Of a DNA stretch of 64,000 nt, positions 1-12,936 are shown piece by piece. The stretch is from Acorus gramineus. Lineage: Eukaryota; Streptophyta; Magnoliopsida; Acorales; Acoraceae. The stretch covers positions 15,701,213 through 15,765,212 of the forward strand of contig CM060854.1 in NCBI GenBank assembly GCA_030737835.1, in the 5' to 3' direction. Each line of letters opens with the position of its first letter. Within the stretch, counting starts at the first letter, position 1. The notes under the pieces are model-generated. The model saw only the letters and a list, made by a program, of their open reading frames with translations, was not told the origin of the DNA and searched no databases. Both the position numbers and the translations under genes were made by a program.

Positions 1-147
1 TGTGAAGTACAGGACAATCAATTTGTGCTGCATAGGGTAACATATGCATGCAAGTATGTCACAGAAGTGATTTGACATGGCTAAAAAACCTTTAAATGTC
101 ATAACTTAAAAGGTGTTTGGTTGAGGTGAGAATGTTTAAATATTTCA

Positions 148-460
148 TAACAACAACAAAGCCTTTTATCTCAAAAAATTGGGGTCAGCTACATGTATCA
201 TTTTTGCCCTTCAACTCCATCAAGTGCCACCAGTCAACATATCTTTTCTTATTATCGTTATCCAAGTTTATTTTGGTCTAACGCCTATCCTAAAAATCCA
301 TTCAACAATTTTTCCTCCTAATCAGAGCACCTATTGGTGTCCATCACGCATGTTCCAACAATCTCAAACAACTTTTCCTCATCTAAAGACCACTCTCTAC
401 GAATATACTCATATCTTACAAAATTTGTGGGAACAAATGGAAGAATTAAGTAAAATCGAA
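148..460 (-). mobile_element. RTE-type LINE 3' end, reverse orientation
   Basis: Seen: a CAA-rich tract (about 148-163) runs into the motif AAAAAATTGGGGTCAGCTACATG. Known: the widespread plant repeat reading 'CAACAACAAAGCC...TTGGGGTCGGCTACATG' is usually the 3' end of RTE-clade LINEs, which end in trinucleotide repeats rather than poly(A). Inference: a 5'-truncated copy inserted on the minus strand inside or just downstream of the NOL9 gene. The right edge is a guess; no target duplication was found. Confidence 0.4.
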
Positions 461-737
461 GAGAAGATATTAGAAGTTTCAGAATATCTGCTAATTGGGG
501 GAAAACACATTTGAACGAGAGATTTCCTTGATATCATAGCACGCATTTTGATACATCAACACATGCATAAAATCCATCTTATGGGGCCAAGTGAAAAGAA
601 ATTCCATGGATCAGCACAGAAAAAAATAAACTATTTCAAGAATATGTATGCATCAATATTACAAAAATGAAGCATGAAAAGAATTTAGAAATGTAAATGT
701 AGTATTGAAATAAATAGCAGTATTAAGGAATGCTTAC

Positions 738-3700
738 CTGTAACAAACACGTAGGGATTTCAATGAACCCCTGCAAAAGAAGGTCAACCTTTTCCAAGTT
801 GCAGTGAGGAACAGGAGTGATGATATAAAGTAGACCATTTGAAACATCAATGCTTCTCACTATCCCTGATTCATAATGCAACACAAGATATTCAGCATTC
901 AGGTAGCTCATTGAGATTTACACTCATCCAAAAGATAAGCTTACAAACTCCTTATGACTAATGGATACTGCACATAAGTCTCTATCAAAATTCTTTGAAA
1001 AGTGATATAATTTCCTGTAGTTTGGTATCAGATTACATCAGATCAACAACTGCTTCATAGAATTATTGATGTTGTTCAGCAGAGTTTACTAGTTGCATCA
1101 GATAAGTACTTTATATCAGCAGGGAGATTAATCAAGTAAGGAGCTGACATCACCACCAAAAATTTAGTGATAAGCTTGAGACAAAATTAATCAAATTATT
1201 TTTACGTGTGAGGCTGAAAGCAATGAACTAAAGCTTTCCAGAATCAAACTTCCCCGAATCATTGATGATCAAAAGAGGGTATAACTTACAGATTTTCAAT
1301 AAATCATTAAAATCAAGGGCCTGTTTTATTGTAACAGGTTTAAGTATGTAATATACTATTACATTTGTGGTCTGCTTCTGACAATATATCTATATATAAG
1401 GTAACAGAAAGTAATAAAAGTCTAAAATTATCTAATTTTCCAACATAAAATCATATCCATATTGGTCCAGACAACCTCCTATGATAAAAAGAACAATGTA
1501 AATATTGCATTCATTTCACACTATTATTCATATAAGCAGCAAAATCTCCAATATGTAATATTAAATGAATGTGCAGATATATTCCACCTTAATATTAGCA
1601 TCAGTGTAGCATCAAATTAACAGATTCTAATTCCCAAAGGAGCAAAAGTTATTTCACTGTAAATTTCCATTCCCATCATGAAGTCAGTGACAAATACTGA
1701 AATACATGCTAATTATGATTCTAGATCAGCAAGCCTGCCAATTTAAAACAATCATAATCTCTAAAGCCAATGCAAAGCTGCATCCAGCAGATCCACCATA
1801 ATTTCCAGACGAAAAAAAATGGTCCAGTATTTCATTCATATAATGACTAGAATATACTAAGAAATTTAAAATTAGGCAAGTGCAGAACCATAGTTAACTG
1901 AACAAAAGAGTTAGCTAAACAAACACATTTTCTTCTAATGACTGTTATCCTAGGAAGCACGAACACTCTAATGGATATCTTGTGTTTGTGTCTGACTCAT
2001 TTCAGGCATGCGAAAAACCTGTCCAAATTTCAAACATATATATATTTTTTAAATTTCAGAAACATGTTGGACGCAGTGTAGACACAGTTCGGAGGCACGA
2101 CCTTGTGACCTTTCTTCTAAATTTGATTTATTTATATCATAAGCGTATGACCTATGGGGCTATATGATGTTAAAATCTTCATAAAGTTGATAGTTGACAC
2201 ACTACTATAGTTACTTCTTTTAAAAGTTTAATGGATTTGTGTGTGTCCTAGTTTTTTAAAATTTGCCATGTTTGGCATCTGTGTCAATATCTCGTGTCTC
2301 TATGGCTATTATCTACTTTATAAATCTTCAAAAGATTATTTCCGTAAATGCAAATTAAATTAAAGAAGAATATAATTGTGTATCTAGTGGGAAAAACATT
2401 ATGGCATATGAAACAACTCAAAAGTTAATGAATACATGGTCTATCTAATTCGATTCCTGGGCTAAATATTGTAACATAAACCAATAAAAAAGTATATTTG
2501 TTTTTGTATGGAAGAGAAGAAAAATCAAAAAGTTTTTCATGAGCCTTCTTAACACCGACCTAAGCCTAGACACTGGAACGTGCAAGGGAGGTCTATTGAG
2601 GACCATGGCCCTTATTAAGCCCAGTTCAAACCCTAAAAAACTCTCCTCAATGCAAAATTGACACCCCTCCATATTACAGAATGGCCTTGTCAGTGGTATC
2701 TCCTAATCAATGCCACAATTTACAGTTCAGGTAATACAACCAGCGATTGGGTTTTCATGTCAGTAGGCTTCCTGGTTTTGATGATGCATGCACGTTAAGG
2801 GTGGAGTTTGGGCTATTTATTAGAACCGATAAAAATAGGATAAAAATATCTGTGATGTTTGAATGCATATAATAAACCATAAAAGAAACCAGTAAGACTA
2901 TAAAATATTACAGATATAACAAAAAACCAAATAAGTATTACATATGATGGAAATAATGGTATTTATATACATAAAAATGCAACATACCAAGGCCAAAGCA
3001 CCAAGGTACACAAGGTTCAGAATCTGCTGACTTTCCATAGTTCATTGCCAATCCAACAATTGTTGCATTCAGACTATGGAAATTTTCATTGTTTGGAACC
3101 TGCAAAATCTCGATAAAATGAAAAATAAATAGAGATTGATTGCAATATAAACTGAAATCAGTATCATAACAAAGTATTCTCTAAATTTAAAAATTCATGT
3201 AACAGTAGAATACCAACCTTCAGTACTGAAATGAATCAAATGAATATAAAACTCAGTATAACATCTAATGCTATGGAAAAAACTGTCATCACCAAGTGGT
3301 CTGGAAATGAATGAGGTGCAAACAACAAGACCAATTGATCATTTGGTAACCCCAATCCTAATCTCACATAAATTCTCAAATAATGTATACTGAAAAGAAA
3401 TGCCAAGCGCATAATCATTTTTAAAAAAATATCGTTATAAAGCCTTCACTAGACTAAAAACAATAATATGACAAAGATTTTTTAATTGCCCAAAGTTCAG
3501 ATCATATTTGGTGGCCTGATACAGTGAGAAGAAATTTCAAGGAAGTCCTACTTTGATCTGAATTCACAGATTTCTGGAAAATGTATAGAGGTTATAAGGA
3601 AAGAAGACAATAATTTTCAGGAAGCCTTGTAAGCCATGCTATAGAATTTGATTAGAAAACCTAGAAAAAGAAGGTTTACTTATTATCAAGTCAATTGTTG

Positions 3701-6700
3701 TATCATATAATGTTCAGATAATTTAGTAGATTTATTGATGAAAAATGATAATGAAACACTTACAAAAGCTCTGCTTTACGTTTGAAAGCATCATGTAATC
3801 CACATGAAAACGGTGAAGAGAAAAGATCGGATTTCCAATATGGTGAAATAATTTCCGTTGATGCGAGTGAGAGTACTTTTAAAAAAAATAAGGAAAACTT
3901 TTCTAAGTTTCTAAAGATCTCAATTTAAATAAAAAAAAAATGCTTTTGTAGTATATAGAGTTCCTACTTCCTAGTAACCAAATGTTGTTTTCCATTCCAT
4001 TCATAAATCATCAAATTTAATAAGAACTGAAAAAAATTTAAATCTAATAGTAAAAAAGATGATCTCATATCATAGGTTAAAAAAAAAGAAAAAAAAATTA
4101 TATCCAAATAAAAACTACAAAATGCATTGTTAAAGATCCCTTAGTAAATATAACCAACCTTGCAATGGAGATGCATAACTTTAACAGCAGAAATTGGAAC
4201 TTGATAAGGAGGAAGAGAAGCCAAGGCATGGGCAAGTTCTTTGTATGTCATAATATTCATGTCACTAGGAAAACACTGCCTAATGTAAGCAATCAATCGA
4301 AGATCTCGCATTAGACGTGCATCTTTTCGTACTAAAACCCTGTAAAACACAACCACAATTTTCTGATATGGTTACCATAAAATAGCTTCTGAGTGGCAAG
4401 AATTCCATTTTTTCTTAGAAATAATGAAGTTTTTCATGCATACTTTTGTGTGTGTGAGAGAGAGAAGGGAGGGAGGGTTTTTTATTATAAACAACCGCAA
4501 AGAACTAGAAATCGCTTAGACTTGGAAAAGTACAAAGATGCAACACATGCAGCTTCTAAGGATTTATACAATATGTAAATGTCAATGGAAGTTTAAAAGG
4601 ATATTTATAATCAGCAAAAATTAAGGAGAAGAGACAGATCAGGTTAGACATTTTCTTTATTTCTTCTTCTTTTTATTTTATTCATTTTATTTTATTGTTT
4701 TTTTTTTTTTGGGGGGGGGGGGGATTAAATGGTAGACATCCTAGCCCAATTTTATTAAAATGAAGTGAAAATCAGTTTAGACATGAATAGTAATGATTAA
4801 AGGGTCTTGGCAAATGAAATGATTGTTGGCAAGGCTATTGTAATAGAATAATGAATGAGAAATGGGAATATAACTTTGGATTCAGATGAAGTCTCATACA
4901 TAGGGTAATAGAAAAGGTCACCTATAGTTGGATGGTTACAATTGTAGAAGTAGAAAAGGCATTTTGGAAAATGGATAAAGCAAAGGCATCGGGACACTAT
5001 GATAAGCACCAAAAGAAGAGTGGAAAATTATTGGAAAAGGTGAAAATGGTTAACAAGTTTGTTTACTGGGATACTCTCAACAAAAATGGATACCAACCCA
5101 ACCAGGGTGGTTCAACTAGGTATAGCTAGAACTGATTCATGTCCTTTAAGTAAGTTTAAAGTTTTCTTCAACATTAGGCAAATTCTTCTAATTTATTACC
5201 TAAATGTTTCCTTTATTAATCATCAATTTCTTTGTAAATTTAATGATTCAACGAATAGTCAACTAAATCTTATCCACCCTAGTTACATTGTCACGGGAAT
5301 GGATATAGTTTAAAGTAAGGGCAAATACACCTCTGCAATTATCTCAAAAAAAGAAGGGTATATGAATAACCATTCCATTAAAAATGTTCCAACCAATGTG
5401 CAAGAAATAGCATATAAAGAACCGAACAACACATAGCACACCTATAGTTTTTCTCCTTGTTATAGAAGATCAAATGATAAATGGAAACAAAACAGACCCT
5501 TAAATAATCAATCAATGGCAAATATGTAGCAATTTATATTAAATATCCTATCACACTATTGCTAGAGTCAATTTTGTTGTCCCAGACAATAGGTGGATTG
5601 TTCAAACTTACGATCTATTAGAAGAGTCTTGGCGTGCCGCATCAATATCAATCACATTAACTTGCACCTCTTCGTTCTCGTCTAACCAGAATGCACCAGG
5701 TGGAAGATTTTTACTATCAACAGTAATGCGTATCTTCACCACATGGGTGGGAACAAAATATCTCAACATCTCCACCAGCATATCATAACCAGTACCTTGG
5801 ATATAAAAAAAAAGGTCAACAATGCGGCATGGCTATTTAGATGTATTTGTCACAGTTGTTTATGAATGCCAAGACTACAAGGAGCTATGAAATTGTTACT
5901 ATATGCTCCCAGTATCTGTAGCTATCATAAAAAAATGAAAAATGTTCCAGAACATACCTTTGATCCATCCAGGTGTATTTATAACAAGAGGCAACATAGC
6001 CTTTCTAGATATTTCAGATCGAGAAGAACGATACTGCATACGGAAGTAATCATACAAACTGAAGATATTGTTTAAATAAGTTTTTGGATCCCTTTTTGAA
6101 GACACATCACCATAGAAGATGCACCTGACAGTAACATAAAGACCATCTCAGAGACAATGGAATTGAAAGATGATTGAATCAAGAGGTGAAAGCATAAAGA
6201 ACATCTGGAATGAACAAAAAAAAATTATTTTTGCTCCTATAAAAATGCCACAACAAGGTAATGTGTCACGACTGAAGGGAAGCATCCAGTCAGTATTTGT
6301 ACTGTATCCTGTTCTTAAATGGAGAGGACATAACCCGCTTCTGTGTTGGCCATAATTGACCTTTCTGTTAGCTTCATTGTCTCCATGGAATGGTAATGTA
6401 AATTAAAAAAAAGGATGGTGTTTTTTGAGATTAGGGCTGTCAATATACAAATCATGAATTCTAAACATCAGTATTAAATGTCACAGGAAAATATCAAGGA
6501 GCACATAATAACAACCTAACTTGCACCGAACCTCCTCTTGATAGGATGTGAGAGGTACCCCCTCTCTAGGGGACTTGAGTACGAGTCTTGCCGCCTTGAC
6601 CAAGGAAAAAAAATTACCAATAAAAAAAAAATCTAACTTGGCTAAACTGATTATCAATAATCATTCAAACTCCACACAAGGTCGACTTTTGTGCAAATTC

Positions 6701-7785
6701 TTGTGCGTTGGAAGTCGTATGCAAAAGGAAACAGTGTGGAATGGGGTTGCTTAATATGAACAGGGCCTTGCTGTGTACATGGCACTGGAAATGGCTGATG
6801 GTTCGCAGCATGTTGTGGACTAATATAGTAGGATTGCAGCTTGCCAGTTCAGATTCTTCTGGCATCCAGCTTCCCTATCGCATCTTACAAATCCTCCAAG
6901 CAGGTGAAGATGATTATTATAGTAAGAATATCCACTTCACACAATATGAACCTTTTAATTTCAAATGTAGGACAAGCAATTAATTTGTTTCTAACTGAAA
7001 GCAGAAAAACGTTGATAAAACAGAGATGAAAGATAAAGGACTTCATGCCACAACAACATGGTTTCCATATTTAATCTAGAGACTCACATCTCTGAAGTAA
7101 GAATAAATTCATAACCACCAATGAGAGAATCGACCCCACAGCTCTACCATCAGCAACTAACTACCATGTGTAATGATGTGCAAAAATGCAGAACAAAATG
7201 AACATTTGCATGGAACCATTGAAAAAACGGCTAAAATATGCAGCTAAACTACCCTCATTCGGTTTCATAATCTCATGATGATCATCTTATTTATCAGATT
7301 TTGGGTTGGTTGCCAAATCATATATGGTATGTCAAAACACATTCATTTTCAAATGAATCTTTTTTCAATATCCAAAACCACACGAGCATGTTGGGACTCG
7401 GGCATAGAAGTTCCTCCTTGCCCTTATTTAAATCTAAATCACATACACATGTTCCAATAGAGTTCATTGTGTCGTAGAACTAGAATCCACAGACAGAAAA
7501 ACCTCTCAGTGATACAAAATAAGTGAACCACAATTAAATGATTATTAAGATATAAAAGCCAATTCATATAGCAAGTTCAGCTATCAATAAACAATCAAAC
7601 AACACATGAGCCCAAGAATGGCATACCTCTCTGGGGTTTTCACACATAGAATTGTCAAATCTGCAAACATGAACACACCAACTCAAAATATTACCAATGC
7701 AACAAAACCACCCATTGAAGACATAATGTTTCTCTAAAACTTACAGCCAAACGAATTTAAGCATAACAAAACCACCCCTCTATTA

Positions 7786-7855
<70 letters not shown>

Positions 7856-8304
7856 CAAACCTGGAGTGGGTTTGTCAATGACATGAAGGGAGAGACAACC
7901 AGGAGCAGTGAATTCAGGCTGCCCCAAATCCGTTTCAAAGTAAGCCACCCTCTTATACCTACCACCCCCATAAAAATAAGAACACACATCAACACCCCTC
8001 AATAATACAGACCAAAACTAGTCCAATCCGATTCAAAGGAAAATTATCAGATGAAAATCAAATTACCCACTCTGCCGAATCCAAAACAGGACTTATTACC
8101 TGGTGAGGAGGGTGTTGAGGAGGTGGCGGGAGAATGTTGACTTGCCGGTGTTCTTGGCGCCGCATATGAGGGTGACGGGCGGCGGAGAGGTCTCACAGTG
8201 GTAGGCTATGGCGTCAGCCTTCTCCGCCCACGCGTCCGGTATGAACACCGTTGGACGCTCGATCGACGGTGATGAAGGGCCAACACCCCTCGTCGTGTCG
8301 GCCA

Positions 8305-8305
<1 letters not shown>
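738..8305 (-). CDS. NOL9: NOL9/GRC3-type polynucleotide 5'-hydroxyl kinase, 8 exons seen, last exon off the left edge
   Basis: Family role: Grc3/NOL9 kinases phosphorylate the 5'-OH end made when pre-rRNA is cut in ITS2, in the nucleolus. Coding exons on the minus strand: 8305-8100, 7958-7861, 7660-7627, 6124-5958, 5795-5612, 4339-4159, 3099-2988, 865-738. All have AG/GT borders and matching phases, giving 370 codons. Residues 49-56 are a Walker A loop (GAKNTGKS); residues 79-84 (DLGQPE) are the acidic motif typical of Clp1/Grc3 kinases. VSSKRDP and a C-terminal segment ending IPTCLLQ also fit plant homologues. The start was chosen because the methionine opens the exon just downstream of a CT-rich leader. 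The frame meets a stop four codons past the last donor, and the expected short C-terminal exon (SPY-type motif) is not in 1-737, so the gene most likely continues outside. Introns hold a MITE, a SINE and a (TA)n tract; otherwise they are AT-rich and featureless. Confidence 0.9.
1950..2305. mobile_element. hAT-like MITE, 356 bp, in NOL9 intron 7
   Basis: Seen: termini CTAGGAAGCACGAACAC and, on the other strand, CCATAGAGACACGAG are imperfect inverted repeats. They are flanked by near-identical 8-bp duplications, CTGTTATC (1942-1949) and CTATTATC (2306-2313). Known: 8-bp duplications mark hAT elements. The ends resemble the element at 52379-52898, which begins CTACAAAGCACG and ends in CTATGAAGCATGG on the opposite strand. 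No coding capacity. Old, judging by one changed base in the duplication and the weak repeats. Confidence 0.55.
4711..4723. repeat. poly(T)/poly(G) run in NOL9 intron 5
   Basis: A run of T (about 4698-4710) is followed directly by 13 G. It is a simple repeat with no sign of function, and run length in such tracts is easily misread. Confidence 0.8.
6524..6632 (+). mobile_element. tRNA-type SINE, about 109 bp, in NOL9 intron 3
   Basis: Seen: a short insert with GAGTACGAGTCTTG, close to a pol III box B (GGTTCGANNCC), an A-rich 3' tail (6606-6632) and 8-bp direct repeats CTAACTTG on both sides (6516-6523 and 6633-6640). Known: plant SINEs show this size, an internal box B and target duplications. 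Box A is not clear, so the copy may be 5'-truncated or belong to an unfamiliar family. Confidence 0.5.
7791..7850. repeat. (TA)30 microsatellite in NOL9 intron 2
   Basis: Sixty bases of uninterrupted TA repeat lie just past the donor site of exon 2 (7860-7859). They produce spurious Tyr-Ile open frames on the minus strand. Such tracts are highly variable in length. Confidence 0.95.

Positions 8306-8306
<1 letters not shown>

Positions 8307-8337
<31 letters not shown>
8307..8337 (-). promoter_or_regulatory. (GA)n leader tract directly upstream of the NOL9 start codon
   Basis: On the coding strand a GA repeat ends one or two bases before the ATG at 8305. CT/GA-rich leaders are common in plant 5' UTRs and core promoters. 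Whether this tract influences NOL9 expression is inference; no TATA box is evident in the next 100 bp. Confidence 0.5.
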
Positions 8338-8896
8338 GTTGAGTCTGTGCTTTTCGCATGTAACGTGGGTTCATATGTTCGGGGAGGAGGCGTGTGCGCA
8401 TACGGGAGGGGATGCTTTTCTCGTGATCGATCGAATAATTTTTTAACAACGCCCTGATATGTTCAGGGTGCGGTTACTCTCACCACCTTATTTACTATGA
8501 TCATCCCTTCTTAAACACCCTACCTCACATTTTTTCTTTATACTAAACCCACTTTCAAACATACACAGTACTTAAACCTAACCCCAACCCCACCACCCTT
8601 CCCATTTGAGATTTCAACCCGAATCTTTCCTCTCTCTCCACTTTTTTTCCCATCTCTCCATCCAGTTTGCAACCCAGCCGGCATAAGCTCCCATCGACAA
8701 GCCATGAGCGCCTACCGCCGTTCATCGTCATCGCTTACAACACCCCGCGCTTTCGGCCCCTCACAATGCCCCCAAAATGAAAGAAACGGATAAATGTTTG
8801 TGATTTTTCAAATATCATTTACATCATATGGTTTTTGTGGGATTCATGAGTTTTATTGGTTGTTCCTTTCCTATTGTACATCTATTTTGGGTTGTT

Positions 8897-9650
8897 ATAG
8901 AAAGCTAGGGTTTTGATAGGGTATTTTTTGATAAATGTATGGGTTAAGCTGAATTTTTTCTTTCTTTATGTAAGCTATGATTTTAATTTCTTTTGTTTGT
9001 TTTAAACCCTATATTATAAGTATTGAGGATTTGTGATTGAAATTTAGGGTTTTGATAGGAAGTTTAGGTATTTTTAGATAAATGTATGATTAAGGCTCAA
9101 TTTTATTTTTCATATTGTAAGATATGATTTTAATTGAATTTATTTGATTTAAATCCTATATTACAAGTGAGAATGGATTGTGATTGAAATTTAGGGTTTT
9201 GATTGGAAGTTAGGGTATTGTTAGACAAATGTATGGTTTATACTCTATTTATTTATTTATTTATTTTAATTGAAAGCTATGATTGTGATTGTTTTTGTTT
9301 AGTTTAAATCATATATTGCAAGTGAGATTGGTTTGTGATTCATATCTCGGGTTTTGATAGGAAATTAGAATTTTTTTAGTGAAATGAATGGTTTAGGTTC
9401 TATGAATTTTTTCTAATTGGAAGCTATGATTGTAATTACATTTATTTGGTTTAAACTTTATATTACAAGGGAAATTGGTTTTTTCATTGAAATTTAGGAT
9501 TTTTATAGGAGATTAGGGTATTGTGATACAAATGTATAGATCATACTCTATTATTTTTGTTTTTTTTATGAACTGAAAGCTATGATTTAAAGCTATGAAC
9601 TGAAAGCTATGATTGTGATTGTAGTTGTTTGGTTTAAAACCTATATTATA
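8897..9650. repeat. tandem array, five degenerate copies of a roughly 145-bp unit
   Basis: Seen: the order 'AGGGTTTTGATAGGA - AAATGTATGG - AAGCTATGATTGTAATT - TTTAAACCCTATATTACAAGTG' recurs with starts near 8904, 9048, 9192, 9349 and 9492. The units are AT-rich, diverged and stop-filled. The last copy has a small internal duplication of AAGCTATGA near 9580-9615. Confidence 0.75.
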
Positions 9651-10349
9651 TCATCATTATTAACTCTATAATGGTTTGGGATGTTGATAACTACTGTTGG
9701 TATATTAAACATTCATCGATGATTATTAATTTTCTAGGATTGATTTGAGTGCCCACAAATTGAATCAATGTAGACTGTTTGAATGTATATTCTAGTTTTT
9801 CACGAAGAATGATGAAATGTGTATGACATATGTCTTTATCAAATTTGTGTATCCATTAATATATAAATTGAACAAATTAAATTACAAGATGGCTCCCAAA
9901 AAATACGTTCCACGGACCGCATCTCTTCGGAGATGCCAATCAAAAAGACTGACAAAAAGATGGACTTTCAGCATTGATTGTCCCATATGCCCAAGAAGAT
10001 ATAGTTTGGAGACGTCAATGGGTCAGAAGAAGAGGGGGAGATATCATAGCAATGCAAGAGACAGAGCATGTAGATTTCGATATAGACCGTGGTAGTCTGA
10101 AAGAACCCGAGACATGCTCAAATAGGGATGACCCATGTGCTCTGTGTGTTTAGGCCTCTTTTGTTTGGACCAAGTTGTTTAGGCCTTTTTTTTTTAAGAT
10201 TTCGAATTACTACAAGATGTGTTGTAGTAATGTTTGTGGATAATGCATGGATATGTCAATGTGGTACAGTTTAGTCATGCATGAAAAATTGATTACTTTA
10301 TTGTACAGAACAAGAAGATGTAACCAATTTGAATTGGTTTTGTTGAAAA

Positions 10350-11290
10350 TATGAACCCAGTTCGACATGAATATGCCCAATTTCTATAGGTTATGTCAAC
10401 ATGTACTAATCAAATATTTCTTCAAAAATACTCTTTGAACCTAGTTCGACAAGGTATTCTCAAAATATAGACCCAATTCGACGGATGCTTGTCAAGCAGA
10501 TCGACTTCCGTTGACTATGCACCGTCAACTCTCCACTATATATTTCAATAGAAGTGTGTGAAGCAAGATGTTTGAGATTACAAAAGCCCAATTCGACTGA
10601 AGAGTGTCAAGCAGATAGGCTTTGTATGACTATACACTGTCGAATCACCACTATATATTTCGATTGAAGTGTGTCAAGCAGGATTTCTGAGTTAACAGAA
10701 GCCCAGTTCGATATAGGTGTGTTAGACAGATGGACTCCAAATGACCAAAATGTGTGACATATGTTCGTCGAACCTGCGTGGATATATAGAGGATGCCATA
10801 TTTTCACTTTGTTTGATTGTTTACACAAAAGTAGTATTTATTTTAGTTACCAATGAAATAAATATCATTTCATTCATCCCTAGTTGCTTTGTTGTTAAAA
10901 TCAATCAATCAATGAAATTATTTGTTTTTAGATTCTTAGGTGGAATAATTTGAATATCTGGTAAACTTATTGTGAAACTTATGCCTTTTTTTGTCAATGC
11001 TTTAGGGGACATTGTGTTCCAATGTCATGTTCGGTAAGAAAAAAAACTATAAAAATTCTTTTTGACATATTCACTGTTAAAACTAGTCCCAAGTTCAACA
11101 TGAACTAGTTGAATTATTTCTTCATGATCTCTTTGAATCCAGTTCGACGAAAGTGTGTTAACTTGATAACATTTTCTCAACGGGCCACAGTCAACTTGAT
11201 AGATTTTTTTTACGGCACCTCTGTCAACCCGATGACATTTTCTTGACAGCCCTCTATCAACCTAATGGATTTAGCTCGACTACACCCTGT
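10350..11290. repeat. array of 'CCAGTTCGAC' units, about 120 bp period in the best part
   Basis: Seen: AACCCAGTTCGAC-like cores recur near 10357, 10440, 10469, 10588, 10707 and 11137. Between 10469 and 10730 each core is followed by GTGTCAAGCAGAT, TGACTATACACTGTCGA and CACTATATATTTCGAT. The later part (11150-11300) keeps only fragments (GTCAACTTGATAGATTTT, CGACTACACCCTGTC). It lies inside the TIR element and has no coding sense. Confidence 0.65.
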
Positions 11291-11407
11291 CAAATAACCA
11301 TGCATAGGTGGTGAGATTAATGTTGTTTTATGAAAATGGAAAATGAGGTTTCTTGGTACAGTTGCATGGTGGGATTGACAACTATGGTGGTGGGAATAAC
11401 CGCACCC

Positions 11408-12411
11408 CCATGAAATTTATATGGATTTTTATTAAATTTTATTTATGAGTAAAGGAATCAATGCCCTCGTGATTCATTCTTTTAAGAAAAAGATTACCTA
11501 ATAAATGATTGTATGATTAGGTTTTACAAAAAAAAAAATGATTGTACAATTAGTCAGTGTTTTAAAACTCAATCTGACTGGTTGAATAAGTTACATGAGC
11601 ATCACCTAAATAAGATACATATATATTAATCAACACTATTTTGATATATAATCATATTTATGTATCTTATGAACCTATTTTTATAAGATATATACTACTC
11701 AAAATCAATTCAACGGTTTATAATTTCTCTATTGAAATATTTAAAAAATATGAAGCTAGCATTAGATGAATTAAATGCATATTTTTCATATTTTTTTTAA
11801 GCATATTCTCGATTGAAATAACAAAAATGAGCACTCATATACGATTTCTCATTTTTGTTATGAACTGAGTATATGAGCATATTATTTTGAGTATAAGCAT
11901 TTTTTTTTAACATGAACCGAGCATATTTTTTTTTAGTATGAAATAAGTATATGAGCACTCATAGCAAAAATATAGTAAAAAAATGATTATCATAAACCCA
12001 ACGCCGTCATCGATGCATTAAAGTCACTTCAATTGAAAGGCAATTTCCCTTGGAGGACTCGATTTTAACTGTCAACACATATGTATAGCCTTCTAACGAA
12101 TCGAGCTTTAGTTAAATCAGCAAACACCTTCTACCTCTGTTAAAAATATCAAAGGATCAAATCTTTGGAAGCACTATTTCTTCAAAAAAAAAAATTGTAT
12201 AGCCTTCTAGACTGATTTTGTGGACTTTTACTTTATTATTTTATTCCATATCCATGATGACCCAAAATTATATTGTGCTACAATGCCAATGGAATGAAAT
12301 GGAATCGAGTCTTATTGAGTTGCAGCTTCTAGAGTTGAATGAACGATTTCTCTTTTTTGGGTTTAAACCCTAAACCCTTTTCGTTTTAGTATAACATATC
12401 TATTATACTCT
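11408..12411. other. AT-rich intergenic stretch, nothing recognised
   Basis: About 1 kb of A/T runs with repeated GAGCATA/GAGTATA motifs near 11810-11960. No open frame, RNA gene or repeat border was found. Confidence 0.7.
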
Positions 12412-12420
12412 TATATTAAA

Positions 12421-12862
12421 CAGTCGTCATACCCAGGCCCCAAAATATAAGCCTCATTCACAAGCCCCATGAAGTGTCATCATCTCATTGGTTGGCTTGT
12501 TAACTTTTTAAAAAGGGTAAAATGGTAAAATAAAAATCTGCCATTCATTAAAAATATGTCCCATTAATCCAAATCCCCCCATTTTCTCTATTCAATTATG
12601 AATCTTCCATGTGAATCTTGAAATCTATTTACCCATTTAGATAAAAAAAAATCCTCATTTATTTAGTCGAAAATCCACTTTCGTTCTGTTTCGTCAATCC
12701 TTCGTGGCTGGCTCGACCTTCTTCCACCACGAACAGATCGATCGAGCATTGAACAACAGTCTTGGAGTGACTGCTCCCCTTCGGATCGCCATCATGGAAG
12801 CCATGGAAGCTTTGCTTCGATTTCGATTATGGTTTTTCTCTGTATTAAAAAAATGTTATTTA

Positions 12863-12936
<74 letters not shown>

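Larger units (their letters stand above)
8466..11407. mobile_element. TIR-flanked DNA element, about 2.9 kb, with internal tandem arrays
   Basis: Seen: the left end GGGTGCGGTTACTCTCACCACC and the right end, read on the other strand, GGGTGCGGTTATTCCCACCACC, match at 20 of 22 positions. A second block of similarity follows (ATGATCATCCC against GTTGTCAATCCC). No direct repeat was found outside the ends, so the superfamily stays open; long similar ends and tandem interiors suit a non-autonomous Mutator- or CACTA-like element. A 92-codon frame at 9817-10095 (basic, MAPKKYVP...) has no recognisable domain and may be chance. The left end lies only 160 bp from the NOL9 start codon. Confidence 0.5.

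Noticed and set aside
1-28. Last NOL9 exon at the extreme left edge
   Set aside because: A CAG acceptor is present on the minus strand near 28, but no frame after it resembles the expected SPY-type C-terminus.
7757-8002. Tyr-Ile repeat frames on the minus strand
   Set aside because: Produced by the (TA)30 microsatellite; only the NOL9 exon 2 portion is real.
9817-10095. 92-codon basic frame as a gene
   Set aside because: No recognisable domain, it starts in AT-rich repeat DNA, and other frames across it are equally unconvincing.
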